Below are positions 12,601 through 26,200 of a stretch of 64,000 nt of DNA, in pieces. How positions within the stretch are numbered: position 1 is the first letter of the stretch; each line of letters begins with the position of its first letter. Made by a program: the position numbers and the translations under genes. This stretch comes from Collybiopsis luxurians FD-317 M1 (Eukaryota; Basidiomycota; Agaricomycetes; Agaricales; Omphalotaceae). A model generated the notes under the pieces. It ran no database searches and had not been told where the DNA came from. It saw only the letters and a program-made list of their open reading frames with translations. The stretch is from the NCBI GenBank assembly GCA_000827265.1, contig KN834811.1, positions 1 through 64,000 of the forward strand, read 5' to 3'.

Positions 12601-15277
12601 CATGGGGTTTATTGGGCAGGTGCTTTCCTCCAGTTGATTCCAGTCGTTTCGCTTTCGCTCAACATTTTCCTTCTCAGGCTATGAACCTCCGACCCCGACT
12701 CATCAATCCGCGATACGAAACACCCGATAATGCTCCACAAATTATCAATTCAAAATTCAGGCGTGGCGTTGACCTTACGGACTTCCTTTCGGTACACCTT
12801 TCCCCAGGATCGTCAGGCTCGCAACGGCGTTCTTCTCATCGACTTTGCACAACCCAGCCAGACGAATTTCACGCACCAGCTTCACCAATAAAGGTCTCGT
12901 AGCTTCTACAGCACTAGGGATACTTATAACGTGAGTAGCGGTCGACTTGACGCAGTTGTTTCACAGACCTAAATTCGCTAGACAGTTTCTGGACCGGTAT
13001 TAAGGATCAAATGTGAGCTCAAGAGCTTCTCATTCCTATCCTTCCACCCTTTTGCGTATGCTGGTTCCATTCCTCCAGTCTAGGCAGCACCATTAGAAAG
13101 CCGATTAGCACCTCCGTTATCGCTCTGGCCAAGAGGTTTCTGAACGGCAACATCATAGCAGCGAGCGTTCTATTCCAGGTCGGCGACTAATACTATCTCT
13201 TCACGCCTCAGGTCCTGTGCTGCGAAAGGACATCCAGCACGTATACTATTCATGTAGGCCATCTTCGAGGTATGTTGCTCTCGCAAGTTGCCTCGTTTGG
13301 GTGCCGCTAACGGTGATGCTCGACCAAATCTATCAATTGTAGATTAAACGGAGGCTTCGTCGATGCTGATGGCGTTCCTCTAACCGATGGAGGATGAACT
13401 GAACTCTCTGTTACTCGCGTTGACACCGTTTTGCTTTTTCAGATTGTTGATCCGGGAGGACAGGACCTTATAAACGACGTTGACATGGTGTACCGTAAGA
13501 CAAGATCCCTGCGCTCTTTCGTCCCTTTGGAGCCCTTAACTTTCTATAGATAGTTATCTTTCGGCTCAGTCGTGAGTATAGCAAAGTGTAGTATTGAATC
13601 AACAGGCCAAGCGTCCGTTCTGACTGGTCAGTATGTTGCCTTTAACTGAATAGGAAATGAATCTCGAAGTAGCTAACAAATGATGTTCCATGTATATATC
13701 AGGTTGCGGTTTGGTTGTTCCCCAAAAAGGTCTAGGAGGCAATATTTCGAAGAACGGCTCGCAAAGACGCCGGCATAGGGCTCGATCGATTATGTTCGCT
13801 ATCAAGAGCCTCCACTATCGCTACGTTCCAGATAGCTGTGGCTTTACAGGGCCAATACCGCAAGGACTATCAGATACCCGCTTCCCATTCGTTGCGCGAT
13901 TTGTCTAGTCCATTCTCTATATTTCTTGCACAGCTTCTCAAGTCGCTGCTATTTTATTCAGAGTCGAGCCGGCTGCTTGAAAAATCGGAAAGAAATGCAC
14001 ACAAGGTTGCTGGTAACAGTGGTGAGGCTCAACATTAAGGTTGTAGGTGTACTCTATGATGTCGTTCGAACGGTGTGGCTTGCCAGTAAGTTGCGCTTTG
14101 CCTTCATCCTTCTACTTTCGCGCTATTATCTTATTTTCATTTGGACAAAATCAATATAAACCTAAAAGTCGTACTGTACTAGAATCGTATCTCTTATTAC
14201 ATGAAGCCCTCCTCTGCCGTGCGATTAGCTAGAATTGGCATTTCTAAATGGCTCATCTTAGCTAGAGTTCCACGTCTCCTTCATTGCTATTTCTACAGTT
14301 TGTTCGCCGAATTTGAAGAACAGGAAAGAGATAGACATCGAGCAAACCGTCTATGAAGGGCAAGCTGCGTGCGCGATGACGTGTCAAGACGAGACACATT
14401 ATTCACGGCATTTTCTCGGTCTTAATACTGGCTTTTCTTCTCCTCTAGAAGTTCCAAAGGTCAACACAGTCCTCAATGTCACTGTGTTCGAGTACTAAGC
14501 ATGATCGGTACGAATTTACTAGATCGTACATGGTGGTTACTCGAGCGTGTGTACTCAGTCTGCCACGACTTCATTTCTGGCTTTATCCATCGCTTGTGTC
14601 TCCTCTCCGACCTAGGATGCTCAACTTCAAATTCATAAAGCTTAGCGGATAATTAAGTCGAAGTTCAGAGGCAAGTGTAATGGACCATTAGTATAGTATG
14701 TTTCAAATCATTGACTGCCATCGACTAGGGTGCATTGAACCCTCGAACGAAGATCGGTAAGGCTAGTACATCCGACTGCTGGATGGACTTGAAGAAACCT
14801 GTTACGTGGGCCAGGATGTGCGTTTCTTCAACTGGGCTTCGGAATTTATTTACCATTTGTACTGATTCTCACATTTGCTGTTCTATATCCAAAGTAGAAT
14901 TAAGGACTTCAGCCTCATTTCCTTGCTACTCTCATTCGTGGCACGTTTTCATATTTCTGCTTCAGTTAAGTGATATCGTGTTCCTGTTCACCATCTTCCC
15001 GTACTGGTTCGAACTATATTCGTGAAACTTATGGATGATCTGACAGAGGCCTCGAAGCTCATGGCATCGCCGGAGAAGATCGGATGGCTTGCTTTCTCGA
15101 AGGTAAGCATGTTATCTGGTGTGTGATTATCACCTACGAGTTTGGACTTAAACATGCTCAACGGAATTTTTTTGACGAACTCTATTTCCCGTTCGCTTAC
15201 AGGCAGTCAAAAATGACCTTCCCGATGCTGTTACATCCAACCCATTAGATATTTCTTCTATTCAAAAATGTCCTTAG
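12601..15277 (+). other. Possible spliced gene or remnant, unassigned
   Basis: Several plus-strand stretches look coding and are joined by plausible short introns, but I cannot build one continuous model or name a family. Readable pieces include RNGVLLIDFAQPSQTNF (about 12820), STSVIALAKRFLNGNIIAAS (about 13110), GGFVDADGVPLTDGG followed by in-frame TGA (13345-13395), and LQGQYRKDYQIPASHSLRDL (about 13840). The clearest is the 3' end: ATG GAT GAT at 15031 opens a 72-nt stretch ending at 15102 with gtaagc, a 100-nt intron to cag at 15202, and a last exon 15203-15277 ending KCP-TAG, in matching phase. The in-frame TGA and the difficulty of joining the pieces suggest either decay or missed exons. 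Confidence 0.35.
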
Positions 15278-18200
15278 AGGTCAGTTTTTCATAGATCTCC
15301 ATTGGTCGGTTTGCCCCTCAAATCTTGGAATCTTTGCAGCTGTTCAGCTTCTCGTTCAAGCCGATGATGTCTATGTAACTTTTTTTCCATGCTTTAAACC
15401 GAGATCGACGTCTAGTATATCCTCAGCTTGACCTTTTTGCTTATTTCGGAATATTCTTTTTTCTTTGCTTCCATCAGAGAATACTCCCACCATTTTTTGT
15501 CACCCTCGCCATCTGTTATGAAGAATCAGAATCCCTTGATCCATTGCTCACAGCTCAAACCAAGAGTGCTCCTCGCTCGCTACAAATTCGGCTTGAGTTC
15601 AAGGTTGAACCAAGAAATTGAATTATCTAGTGCCTGTCGATCAGACCTAAAAACCGCAGCTGCATTCTTCAGTCATAGATCAGTAATGAATCTTTAATGT
15701 GTCCGTAGACTTAGCATTACATCCGTGTCGAACCCTAAACCGAGCTCATCAGGAGAACAGGAGCGAGGGAAAATGAAGAACCCACAATCTCGGCCATAGT
15801 CTAACGCCCCCATCATGCCGTTTTTGTCATGCTTCCCATCCCATGTTATCGGGAAGAACATACCGAATGCACTCACCCCAAAAATGTCGGTTGATTTCGG
15901 TGGCGATGGGATACGGATGGAATCAGTCGATTCACAGAAATCTTCTTTATGAGCTAGTCGATCTCCTTAATGAGTCAGTACTTATGATCTTGCCATCTTC
16001 TTCCTATGACATCTCTTTCGAACTGGTTGCACAGGTGAAGCTAATATTAGGGTGGCATCTGCTTTATCGGAGTCTCTTGCCGACTGATTCGTTTGGTGAG
16101 CAACCTCTTTCGGCGTCAGAGAGGCTGGTGGCCAGTCAATTAGGTGGTCGAAGGAACCTGTCATCGGTGAAGTTGAGCCGCCAGTCCTAGCATCGTTCAC
16201 TTGGGAGGATCTTCCCACACCAGGCAAAGGAGTACATATGGTAACTCGCACCCCAGAAACCAGTGGCGAATGATGTAGAACAACAATCGGAAACTTTGTA
16301 TCTTCCATTCACCCAAGACGATGATTGATCCTTCTCAACTACAGCACATAAGCACTACTATTTTGCTCCTCAGGGCCAGCACCGGCACCTCAGATCTTGG
16401 GATTAATGCACGGTTTAGGAAGTGTGAAAGGTTTAGACAACCGGATAATTTGCTCCGAGTTTCCATCCAAAAGGTTGGCCTGGACTAGAGCCCTGTGGTT
16501 TGCGTACTGAGTTACTTGAGGAACATTCCAAGGGCGAGCTCATCGAGTCAAGCAAAAACTTCAAATATTGGAATGTATGTAGATAGTAAGATACAGGGTT
16601 GAATAAGACCCGATTATCATTCCGCCGAAGTCCGACCCGCGGTCAAAGCAGGGTATATCGTGCCGTCACACAATTTTGACAGACATGCTGAGCTGAATTT
16701 TCGTTGTACAATCTTGTTCTACTGTCCTCATTGTAGAAAAGTGCACCCGTGAAATGTCATCAGAACAGTGCAAACTTACGAATTGCGAATGTTCAAAGAA
16801 ATGAAAAGCTCCCGACAATGGACGGCATTTTTGATTGTCCAACCTAGATGGCTTTTGCGGTGAGATGGGGAAATTTCCACTAGATTCTTTTCGAGGGTGG
16901 GGTCAACCTACGAATCTCGAATGCTCAAGTGCACCATGAATACTTAGACATAGCCCATCCCCTTTACACTTTGTTTACTGCTGAGCACAAGTGAGTATCC
17001 CTTCAATTTATCATATTTAATGTCTTGGAACATCTAGAATCTCATTCGAAGGGCCTGGTATCTGCCAGTGAGTAGTCAAAGTGATTCCGAAAAAACTAAC
17101 AAGGATGGTCGAGCAATGAGTGGAGTGCCTTTTTTAATTAGTTATTTTGAGATGCCGGCCTCATGAATGAGGAACGTAACATGAAATTACCATCATTCAT
17201 TGTTTGCACCAGCTTCACGCTACCCTCTGTCAAGGATCAGTTCACTGCGAAGTCCTCCTCAGCCCACCCCCGAAGGATAATAATGGAACACAGTGGTGGA
17301 CAGTGAGCACTAGAACTAGGAGGCTTAGAACGCCGTCTGTGCCACTTCTGTTTGCCCAGGATTCGCAGACATACCCTGAACAGACCTGTATTGAGAATCA
17401 CCATCCTCTAGAACTATATATCACGAAACGAGGAACTTGATCGCCTGGTTGTTAGTAGCTGTGCGGGGCGTGTACGTCTGATTTGTTGTCAGGTGGGGTG
17501 GTGGGTGACGGCGTTATGTGTCATATCGTCATTGTGAAATTATTTTTGAGGGGTTACCGTAGCACGAGAAGAACTAGAAATAAAAGAGGTTCCTCAACTT
17601 AGGTCAAATGATGGCCTTGCGATAATGTTCCTTGTGAATCGACACTCGTACTACCTGCCTTAAGGACTGAAGACTGCTTTGAGAGTTACAAAAATCCAGA
17701 CTTTGGAACTTAACAACTAAGAACGGGAGAAGTAGTCGGACAAAAAAATAGATGTATAAAAACACTCAGCAAGGAACCGTTGCATGAACCGTCATAAGAT
17801 AAGGTCGCTGGAGCTTCACCTTCAAGAAACTACAAGGTACGTGAATCAATCACCGCTTAAGCGTTCACCGCTGTGAGGTTATGACCTAGGATGACAAGCC
17901 GATAGATCCTGCTTTTCGCGGGATCAGAGATGGGCTCAGAAAAGTCGGTGCGAGCCTCAAGGGTCCCTCCGTGCAATTTAATCGTATAGTGCTGGACAGC
18001 TATAAGACAGTAGAGCTGAGATGACGCCGATAAGCCGGGGTCGGAGACTTTCGAAGTAAACATGTCCTAACAAGTTTCTTTATATCCGTGCTATCTGATT
18101 TACTCCCGAATCTGAGAATTAGTTGAAGCTCTGGCCTCTAATCTCGCCAGTACATCAGATACTTATACTATCACCAACTATGTCTGCACATGTCCGGAAG

Positions 18201-21200
18201 TCTACGATTGATGAATATAGAATTAGAATCTGAATTCCTACAGTCTGTCAAGAACATTTCCACTCCTACCGATTTCCTAAATCGCATACCTCGAACAGAG
18301 CGTGACATTCGAGGTTTGTCGAATTCGCGGTCAGCCATATTCTTTGGCCTACTGAGGGAAAGCCTGTTCTCTCACCTGACAAACGTTGCATCCTCGAGGA
18401 TGCAAGGGAGTTTCCGCCAACCAGTCGGACACCCTTTGACGGGTTTTTCAATCCTATCTCTATGGTCTACTCTCCTCCCCATCCGATCGCAGCGGCTGTA
18501 GGGGGGGCAGTTGTCTCATTCAGCCTACCCTCTGACCAACGAAATGAATGCAACCCACTATTGCGAGGTACCTTAAAGGTATTCTTCCAACCTCAAATCG
18601 GCATCAGAGTTGAAACGATTGATCCTTCTCCCAAGTCTTATTCAATGAGCCTGCAGGACCACACCTGTATCAATCCTACCGATTATGATCAAGTTAGTGG
18701 GCCCAGTGAACATGCGCAGGCAACGTGTAGGCAGCATTGTTAGCCTAGCCTTCGGCACCTTTTCACGATAAGAGGTGGAGGGTTTGCAATGGGTATATAG
18801 TCAAAGCTTGAGGTCCTTGCTTGCCTCTGCAGATTAAAAAACGAATAAAGGTAATAGAATACAAGCGTCCTTACCGCTTCTTCCTTGACATACCCCTACA
18901 TTCTACTCACTTGGGATCTATGGTTGTGACCCTGTCGCTCCTCCGGACTGCGGTTGAACGAGTGTTAGGGAGGTAAATGAACGGAGCCAGAGGTCAAAGG
19001 GGAGGATAGGGAGAAGGCAAAAGCTTCCCAATCAAATTGGTTGGTGGCCATGAGCTGCAGGCGAGTACCTTGGTTGTCACATTTCCACCTAGTCTGAAGG
19101 CCGAAAAGCTTGAGATCTCCTTACCACCAGTTCCAGAATCGAAGAATCCTTGTCAGTGGTAATCAAAATTTGAACAAGCGTCCAAAGAAATACGCGGGGC
19201 TGGATCGATAGGATAACGCAAGTCTACACCTGTGGCTCGCCCGGTCGTTTCTATCTGTTTCGCTCTCAAATTATGATCAACAGCGCATCTTATACGGTGT
19301 AACGTGTTCTATCATCCGAAACAATCTGGTTGATCCACAGTCGCCGCTAAGTGATTAACGTTCGTCAACGATCTTGCCGTTAGCGGAGAGTAGCCGTACA
19401 GTTGTAAGTGCATACGCTTTTCCTGCGAAGGAAGCACGTACGAGGCTACCCTAGTTGAACACGGAAGTACCTATTTTCACCTCGGTCCTTCGTGCTTTGG
19501 CTGTTGCTCTTTGTGCTACTCAATTTCAGCCGTTAATCTTTCCTCCGCGATGCTTCACTTACCATAGATTATTAGGTAGCTGCTTCGCCCAGCCCGAGTT
19601 CACGGGGGAGCACAAAGTCCCGATTGGCGTACATCCAATGGTATCCCATTCTCGACGGAAATGCGGAGATGAAAGAATAGAAGACTGATTACAATACCCT
19701 GGAATCAATTCTCACAGCTTATCTCTCATGAAAATCGAAGTATGACTACATTTCATGGCTTCTATCGATTCCTACTGACTCGAGTCAAACTTCCACGAAA
19801 ATCTGTAACAAAGTTTCAATAGGTACGGGTAATCAATCGGGAACTTACCTTCACAGCGTAATGCACTAGCAGGCACTTGCATGCCTCTGGATTCCACGCT
19901 TACTTTACCCCTGGGTCCTGGGTGTGAAGGGGAAAAAGGTGAATTCCACGAATCCTAACAGCAAAAGTTATCGCATGTGTACCTGGAGTCCAACAATACG
20001 GCATTCTCAATTTAGGTATCGAACATTGTACAAAGTTCGCTGATCAATCAAGGTTCGCGAGAGCGATTGCTTTGAACCTTCCAAAAGAGAGCAGGAGCAG
20101 AACGATATGACAGCCAATCATGCCGGGCCCATCGATTTTGTTCCTTCGGTGAAAATAGGACAGCGGAAGGATCACTTGAGCGGTATTAATGGTTTTTTTT
20201 GAAGTTTTTTGGGGGCTGTCAATTTCGCCGCTCCTCGGAGGTCCTCTACAGTGGTACGAAGCCACAGGGCGGAAGGGTTAAGGGCGGAAGGGTCAAGGGT
20301 TGGGACTAAGTCCGCACAACTTTTTTTCGATGAAGAATGAGTCCTCGACAGGCCGGACGCCTTGAGGCTTGACAGGAAGTACTTGCAGACATGCAGCCTC
20401 GTCGCAAACTCAAAAAACCTACAGAATTGACCGAGCCCGAGGTTCCAGTGAAGGACGGAGGATGTGCAATACATAGAAGTCCAGCTACTGTCGCCTGTTG
20501 AAAGACCCATTCAAATGTCGACCTTCGGTTAGGTTCTCTCCATTCGTAAACTGCAAGCCAGGACGCCACCATCATCTTGAGGATTGCTGGCCGGTTGACG
20601 GAACACTGTCGGTAGTACCGCTCGCTCGCTCGCTCCGCGGAGGTTTCCCCAGAAAAAACCCTCAAAATAAAATTAAATAATTGAACCAGAGCTGTTCAGG
20701 ATTTCATTTCAAGAAAATATTGAGGCCGAAATCCCTCTCATTCAGAAAAGGCTAGAAGATTTATTCGCTGTTGGAGGTGAGAAGAATTTCATTTCGCTCG
20801 AAGAACCTTATGGCACATCCATCACGAGACTCTGATATGGCTTTCCCTTTACAGGACAGATATTCACATGCCTTCCCCATAGGTTTGTTTGATTACATCC
20901 ATCTCCGATTCACATTCATGTGCAATGAATATTTTTTTTTCTCTCGTTATTGTCTTTTGAAGAAGCTAGCCGCTATCCGCGACATAGGTCGAAATTCGGT
21001 ATGGAAAACTTATTCGGGCGTTTTACTCAAGGTAGAATTTTATCGCTGGACAATACAAGTGGGAGCTAGTCATACAAGTTTATTCAAGATAGGAATAAGT
21101 GATGACAGTGCGTAGAGCAGGGAGGATAATGCTACGGCGAAGCCAATAATTATGACTTGGGTATCAGTCAGGGGGAGTTGGGGGGGAGTAAATGGTTCGT

Positions 21201-21517
21201 GGTGAGTCGTGAAAAAAAGAGTAATCATGTCGCGCGTAACTAATAGATAATAAAAGGAGCGGACGATCCACGAGACGCATCCCTATTCGTAGGATACCGC
21301 CATCGAGACGTCTGTCCTTAGCAAATAGTAACAATGAAAAAGAGAACCTTTGAAACAAGCGACTATGATTACACTGAAAATTTTTAGTGGTACAGGCGCT
21401 CACCACCCCGAGCGATGGAGGTGATCAAAAATACAGTTCCGAGGGACAGAGTGAGGATGAAGGGAAGAGGAAAAAGTGTCCAAGACGTTCGCTCAAATGC
21501 GCAGCACCGAGCAAAAT
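15278..21517. other. No confident gene
   Basis: I find no recognisable protein in this 6.2-kb stretch. A minus-strand open stretch (15694-15876) reads MSAFGMFFPITWDGKHDKNG and could be a single exon of something unknown. Two overlapping plus-strand frames at 18190-18743 are open for about 100 codons each but show no domain. A short GCTC microrepeat lies near 20622-20636, and a duplicated GGGCGGAAGGGT word near 20268-20295. The rest shows short open frames on both strands at the level expected by chance. Confidence 0.5.
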
Positions 21518-23259
21518 CTAAAAGCTTTGCTCAGACGAGCCCATCAAGTTGTCGTAGCCAAGTAAGCTAGACTCAGTGCTCTGGTGACCTTCGAGATACT
21601 GACCGTGTTCAAGCTGACCGTAGCCCTGTTGGTAATCGGCCATGTACTCGCTCGGGTACTCCTGCGAATACTCCTGAGAGTATTCAGCTATTCCCATGGC
21701 TTCTGGAGACGCCATGTATGTTGGCTCTTCGATGAACTTTGACGCGCCGATCTCCAGCGAGGGTATCGAACTAAGGTCAAAGTCGTTGTTCATGATTCCC
21801 GAAGTGGGTTCGTCCTGCCAGACCGAACTCGTGGGCCAAGAGTATCCAGAGAAGTCAAACTCCGGTGACGACATCTGCATCTGCATATCTTGCAGCTGCG
21901 AGTCGGGTGCGCAGGCGTTATTGGGAACACCAGCCAAGTCGAAACCTGGATGGGGGTGCATGGGAAGGGTAGGAGTAAAAGGTCCGGTGGCAGGTGATGA
22001 TGGGCCGGAGGAGTTGTTATCCATCATCGTCGACGCTGGTGAGACGATATGGTGTGCGGGAAGCAGCATGGATGGTTCCGTCGAAATGGTAAGCGGTTCT
22101 GAGCTCGGCGGCATGTTAAACATGTTGCGAAGGAATTCAGAAGACTAAAAGCGTTCACAGATTTAGTAACGAAATCTCGAAAGAAGCCTCGTGTAATAAC
22201 GTACTTGGAAATTGGACTGTTCTTGACTGAACGCAGGAGCCAATAGATGCTCGTTGCTGGGCGTAAAGTCAAAGTCGGCCATAACATCTTCCAGATTACC
22301 GCTATGCGTGGCGCGTCGACTGATCATAGGGAGGAGGGAAGGAGAAGTCGGGCAGGAAGGACTCGAAGAGTAGAGATTGGGGATTTGGATAGATTGGTAG
22401 GACATGGGTGGCGGAGTAGGAGCAGAAGCGGAACGGCCATGCTGACGAGGAGGAGCAATAATGAAAGACATACTTTCGGGGTCCTTTGCAGGACCGGTCT
22501 CCAGCATCGCCATCGAGTCCGTCTTGGTCTTTCGCTTCTTATTCCTCGCCTTTCCATCCTTATCCCGTACACGCTGGGGTCGGTAGACATACCCTGGGTA
22601 CATCAACGCGTGTTCCTTCTTCTTTTCCTTCGCCAAATCTTCCCAATACTTCCGCTCCTCAGGCGCCAGCGACTTCCACTGCTGACTGATCGTCTTGGAC
22701 AGATCTGCCTGTCGTTGCTTCTTCGTTACACCGACAGCTGGGACTTCCTCCTCTGCCGCCTGACGCTCCTCGCAACACTTGCGTCGAAAGAGAATGAAAG
22801 CATTCTCCGGTCGCTTGATATAGTCCTCATCGCCCTTTCTCGGCCGACGCTCAACGTCGCTACCAGGAGATTTCTGGCTATGAAGAGAGTTGGATGTGAT
22901 CGATGTGGGTGAAGGTGATACAGATGTGAAAGATGAAGTTGGAGAAAGGGTTCGCATTAGCGGAGGTGGTGTTGTACATGATGAAGAGGAAGAAATAGCG
23001 AGTGAATTGAGGTCAGGCTCGAACGGGGAATTAGATGGCGTAGAGTAGGGACTGTCGGACGAGTCGAGGTTATGCGTGATAGGGAAAGTGAAGGCGCGTG
23101 GCGTGGGGGAGACGATCGTCAAAGCTGGAAGCTGGGGCGCGTCCGTCGTCACTTCGAGTGCTAGATAGAGGTAAGTATCAAAGTTAGAATACATTATCTC
23201 CTTCGATCTGATAACGACTCACGTCGGGATTGGGTATCGCGCGTGCGGAGTGCGGGCAT
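21518..23259 (-). CDS. HMG-box (SOX/MATA-HMG type) transcription factor
   Basis: Three exons on the minus strand give an uninterrupted 539-residue protein: 23259-23223, 23160-22204 and 22143-21518, with introns of 62 nt (gtgagt...ctag) and 60 nt (gtacgt...ttag). The DNA-binding HMG box spans about residues 126-207: it opens with DYIKRPENAFILFRRKCCEE, has an insertion rich in Glu and Lys, continues SKTISQQWKSLAPEERKYW and ends YPGYVYRPQR, followed by a basic nuclear-localisation-like stretch (KARNKKRKTK). The N-terminal 110 residues are Ser/Thr/Pro-rich; the C-terminal third is acidic and rich in Ser, Tyr and Gln with EYSQEYSQEY, suggesting an activation region. The YPGYVYRPQR ending is typical of basidiomycete HMG regulators, some of which act in mating or fruiting; the target here is unknown. 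It stands alone. Confidence 0.92.
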
Positions 23260-26200
23260 GATGTTCGGGAGTGATTGATATGGAGTTACAAAAAGGATTC
23301 GTTCGGGAGGAGTAGGAGGAAGGATTGAAAGTTGAGGTGAAAGAACAAATGGAAGATCGTAAGGGAGGAGGGGGGATAATTGGGGCGTAAGCACTCCTGC
23401 ACGCTTGGTGGGAGGGAAGAAAGAATAATAGTAGGTGTCGCTCTGTTGTCTTCCGGTTTTTCTTCTTGTTCGCTCACCCGTAGATCGGGAAAAAAACAAT
23501 AAGGACAAGCGGGGCACGAACCAAAAGACAATACGGAGGGATGATTTTATAGTAGTATGAGAATATACGTTTGGCGGTACCAATTGCCTGGACCTAGTCA
23601 TTAAACTCGCACGGATTAGTACCCTGTCCGCATCTGGATACCTCGAGGAACCGCATCCTAAATCGGAAGGAATACATTTTCGCGTAGATGGGCTTGATGC
23701 TCAATTCCCCGGGAAAGGAAATGAGGTTTATTGTCTTTTGCTCATCACGCCACAGACCTCCGGATATTGGGCCGAAAAAGTCTAACCATCACGTAACTTC
23801 CTTCTGGAAACGAATCTGTTATTTTCCTTGAATGCTAGCTTTCCATTTTTCCGCCGGTACTGCCTGGAATGATCCATTCGCTTGTGGCTCTCAAGTGGGA
23901 CTTTTGAGGGTGGCTCATCTTGGGGGGCTCATCTGAGGGCTCAATCTTACGCTATGCTAGTTCGACTGATAGTACATACGGAACATTCGGGCAAGGGAAG
24001 GAATCACCGATGCAGTTCCTCACGTGCACGTAAACTCTACCTCTTTCACCTTTCCTTTTTGGGAAGTCCTGACCCCAGTGCTCGTCTCTCAGCTTAATTC
24101 ACGAAAGTTCCTGTTCGTCGTTGATCGTGGCTGTGATACAGGGCGCACAATACTTCCACAATCACGATCCTCGCTGGTTCATCGTCGTCACCACTTGGTA
24201 CATGACGCTTTGACCTTTGAGCGCTCAGGATCATTCACCCGAAAAATAATTCATGTCTGGCAAGATCGCTAGTAGTGGAACGCCCTTATGGTCCGTGCTG
24301 TTTGACAAAGAGCTCCTCGCTGGTCCTCGGTAATTTCGGAGCATGTATGTAGTATCACTGCCGGCGCGTGATGTCAGACTTTGTACCACTTATCTTGTTC
24401 CCGAACACAAGGCAGGGCAAGCCCTGTACGGCGCGACCTCCTGGTGGGCGGTCCATATGTTCATTATCCCTGTTAGCCAAATCTTTCATCGATTTTCCCT
24501 TGATCCCCCAACAACTAACAGCAAATTACGGTCCATTTCAACAGCGAAATTACCTATTCGTCTTCTGTTTCTATTTCCATGTGAATAAAAAACAGCATTT
24601 ACTTAGCAGAAACATTGCATCTCTATCGATGAAGGTAAAAAAAAAGCCCCGATATTAAACGGGGAAAATGTCAGAGTATTATTCAATTTTCTGGGTAGAG
24701 GGGAATTTCTCGACGTGAGGGTAATTTCTTCCAGCTGTCAGCTTGTGCCAGACAGGTCGGAAATACCTACATCCTCCCCGCAACTCTATTCAAAAGCTAA
24801 AGCTAAGCTGGGGGCCTGAATCAAGTCAAGCGAAGCAGATAAGATTTCGTGGGAGCCTATCCATATATGGCATATCTTCATATACACCGCCATCAAATGA
24901 TGCCCGCCGGGAGATGGATCTGACAAATCGGGAATCTACGCGCCCATGGCATACATTTTGGCTGCGTCTGGTATTTTTTTTGAGACGGTAAATCGTGACG
25001 ATTCAGTGCAAGAAAAAACCACTTTCTCTAGAAAATAGAAGTAGAAAGACAAGGTTTTACGGTAGAAAATAGGCAAAATGATTGACAGAGTGAATTCCAT
25101 ATCGATTTTCGTTCCATCTGTACAAAACCTTCGTTTGACATTGGACATCGTCGGGCAGTCTGAGTACCACAGATCAAGTCTGTGGTTTCAACATAACATA
25201 CTGCAAATGAACTACCCCTCTCAGTCTAGTCGGTTTTCCCTTCAATCTCGATTGTTGATGCCATTGGTACTGCATCCGAGAATTGGGGGAGGGGACAATG
25301 GGAAAGTTTAAACCGCCATCACAGATGCCGACTCTCATACATTGTTCCACACCTTTTGCTAGAGAATGACTTTACGAATTGGGGCACAATGAGTGTAATG
25401 AACTCTTTGACCGAAGTCACTGACACGCAAAGTACTTACAGTACATGTGCTCGAGCGATCCATCGTGTATGCAATACGTACATACATACATTCAATCTTT
25501 TTTAGTCCTTGATGAACATACGACGTTTCCTGATGTTCGAGGTCTAAAGGATCAAAGCATTGTGCGAGATCTTGGTTTACATGGCTTTATTGGAAGCAAG
25601 GTACTCTGACGGACGAGTCATGAAGAAGTCTCAGGAAATACTCACGCCCTCAACGCGCGAATGCGGTCAGCCATCATGGCGGATAGATATTACATTCCGT
25701 TGGCATGTCAGTAAGTAAATGAAATTTATTTTTGAGTCATGTTAATACTAGAAGGGAGTTTCTGGATGAGAAAAGGAAGGCTACAGTGTAGAAATTTAAT
25801 ACTTCCTTCAACTTTCCTACCGTTAGTGAGGAAGAAATAAAGTATCTGATACATATTATTGGAGAAATCAGACCTTCCAGCTAGATTATTGGGTGCCTTG
25901 GGCTGACTTACAACGTGCTTAACCATCCAGCAAGCCGTGAGCTGTACCATATGGCGATTGGCCATTGGCGTGAGACTGGCTGGAAATTAAAGAATGGAAC
26001 CATGTTCCTCCCCAGTCATTCACCTCAACTTCTTGTACTAATCAGTTTCGAATACACGAGCATCCATGGGCATTACAAAAAATATCCAGCTATAATTATT
26101 GACACTCGAGAGTTAGATACTTCAATGCTTGAATCGAGATAGCGCGCTTAATCTAAGATTAGCGCCCTAATAGGGATTTGCGTCGATATGGCATTGCGAT

